NCBI GenBank assembly: GCA_002350105.1
Contig: DEDT01000016.1
Coordinates: 9,090 to 39,999 of the forward strand
Length of the DNA: 30,910 bases
DNA from: Selenomonadaceae bacterium UBA2897
GTDB lineage: Bacteria > Bacillota > Negativicutes > Selenomonadales > Selenomonadaceae
Direction of reading: 5' to 3'
Below the pieces are notes generated by a model that worked only from the letters and a program-made list of their open reading frames with translations, was not told the DNA's origin and did no database searches. Both the position numbers and the translations under genes were made by a program. Shown here one piece after another: positions 30,752 through 30,910 of the stretch (positions are counted from its first letter, which is position 1; each line of letters opens with the position of its first letter).

Positions 30752-30910
30752 TTATTTTTCTTCGATCTCGATGACCTTACCAGCACCGACCGTATGGCCG
30801 CCCTCGCGGATAGCGAAGCGCAGGCCCTGCTCAATAGCGATCGGAGTGATGAGCTCAACTTCCATCTCCGTGTTATCGCCCGGCATAACCATCTCCGTGC
30901 CTTCCGGCAG
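30752..30910 (-). CDS. tuf: Elongation factor Tu, C-terminal end (partial)
   Basis: The last 52 codons are in the window. The translation includes LPEGTEMVMPGDN, ELITPIAIEQGLRFAIREGG and the terminal HTVGAGKVIEIEEK, the strongly conserved domain III end of EF-Tu, which delivers aminoacyl-tRNA to the ribosome. The frame is open to the edge of the window. tuf before rpsJ is the usual order of the str-S10 junction. The stop TAA is at 30752-30754. Confidence 0.96.
   Translation of the reverse strand: MPEGTEMVMPGDNTEMEVELITPIAIEQGLRFAIREGGHTVGAGKVIEIEEK

Overview
The window is a chromosomal segment in which every gene I can support lies on the minus strand, so transcription runs from high to low coordinates. 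It suggests a Gram-negative-staining Firmicute of the class Negativicutes, probably Selenomonadaceae (Selenomonas or Mitsuokella-like). The reasons are the Firmicutes-type S10-spc-alpha ribosomal cluster with a zinc-type S14, GGAGG ribosome binding sites, a 1,418-residue acyl-CoA dehydratase activase, a multicopy-type AAA-ATPase/PD-(D/E)XK protein, and fairly GC-rich DNA (judged by eye). The genus assignment is inference; no 16S gene is present.

Layout, read in the direction of transcription. At 30910-30752 is the 3' end of tuf. At 30574-16114 is one long run of translation genes: rpsJ-rplC-rplD-rplW-rplB-rpsS-rplV-rpsC-rplP-rpmC-rpsQ-rplN-rplX-rplE-rpsN-rpsH-rplF-rplR-rpsE-rpmD-rplO-secY-adk-infA, then rpmJ-rpsM-rpsK-rpsD-rpoA-rplQ. 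A terminator and an internal promoter separate infA from rpmJ. At 15953-12660 is an energy-coupling-factor transporter core (ecfA1-ecfA2-ecfT) overlapping truA. At 12528-8272 is the giant activase, followed at 8223-6553 by the ATPase/nuclease-like protein. At 6435-4822 is a secreted pair, a class A beta-lactamase-like serine hydrolase and an N-acetylmuramoyl-L-alanine amidase. At 4698-3946 is a zinc-ribbon membrane protein. At 3710-1 is a purine operon, purE-purF-purM-purN-purH, with purH running off the window.

The ribosomal, ECF and pur groups are tightly packed, with many overlaps of 1 to 11 bp. About 12 of the 30 genes from rpsJ to rplQ start with GTG or TTG. There is no stretch over 300 bases without a gene; the longest is 3711-3945, which holds a terminator, a consensus promoter and a structured pur leader.

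The most unusual signal is regulatory. At 12541-12615 a strong promoter is nested inside the terminator that ends the truA transcript, so that upstream RNA should terminate while RNA from the nested promoter lacks the 5' arm and escapes. A similar promoter-over-terminator layout occurs between infA and rpmJ (19133-19165). A terminator-like hairpin also sits directly before the beta-lactamase-like gene. The rpmJ leader carries two strong hairpins, one with a GNRA loop, which could be a ribosomal-protein autoregulatory site. I found no clearly new multi-gene system. The accessory genes at 3946-12528 are recognisable families, several of unknown function.
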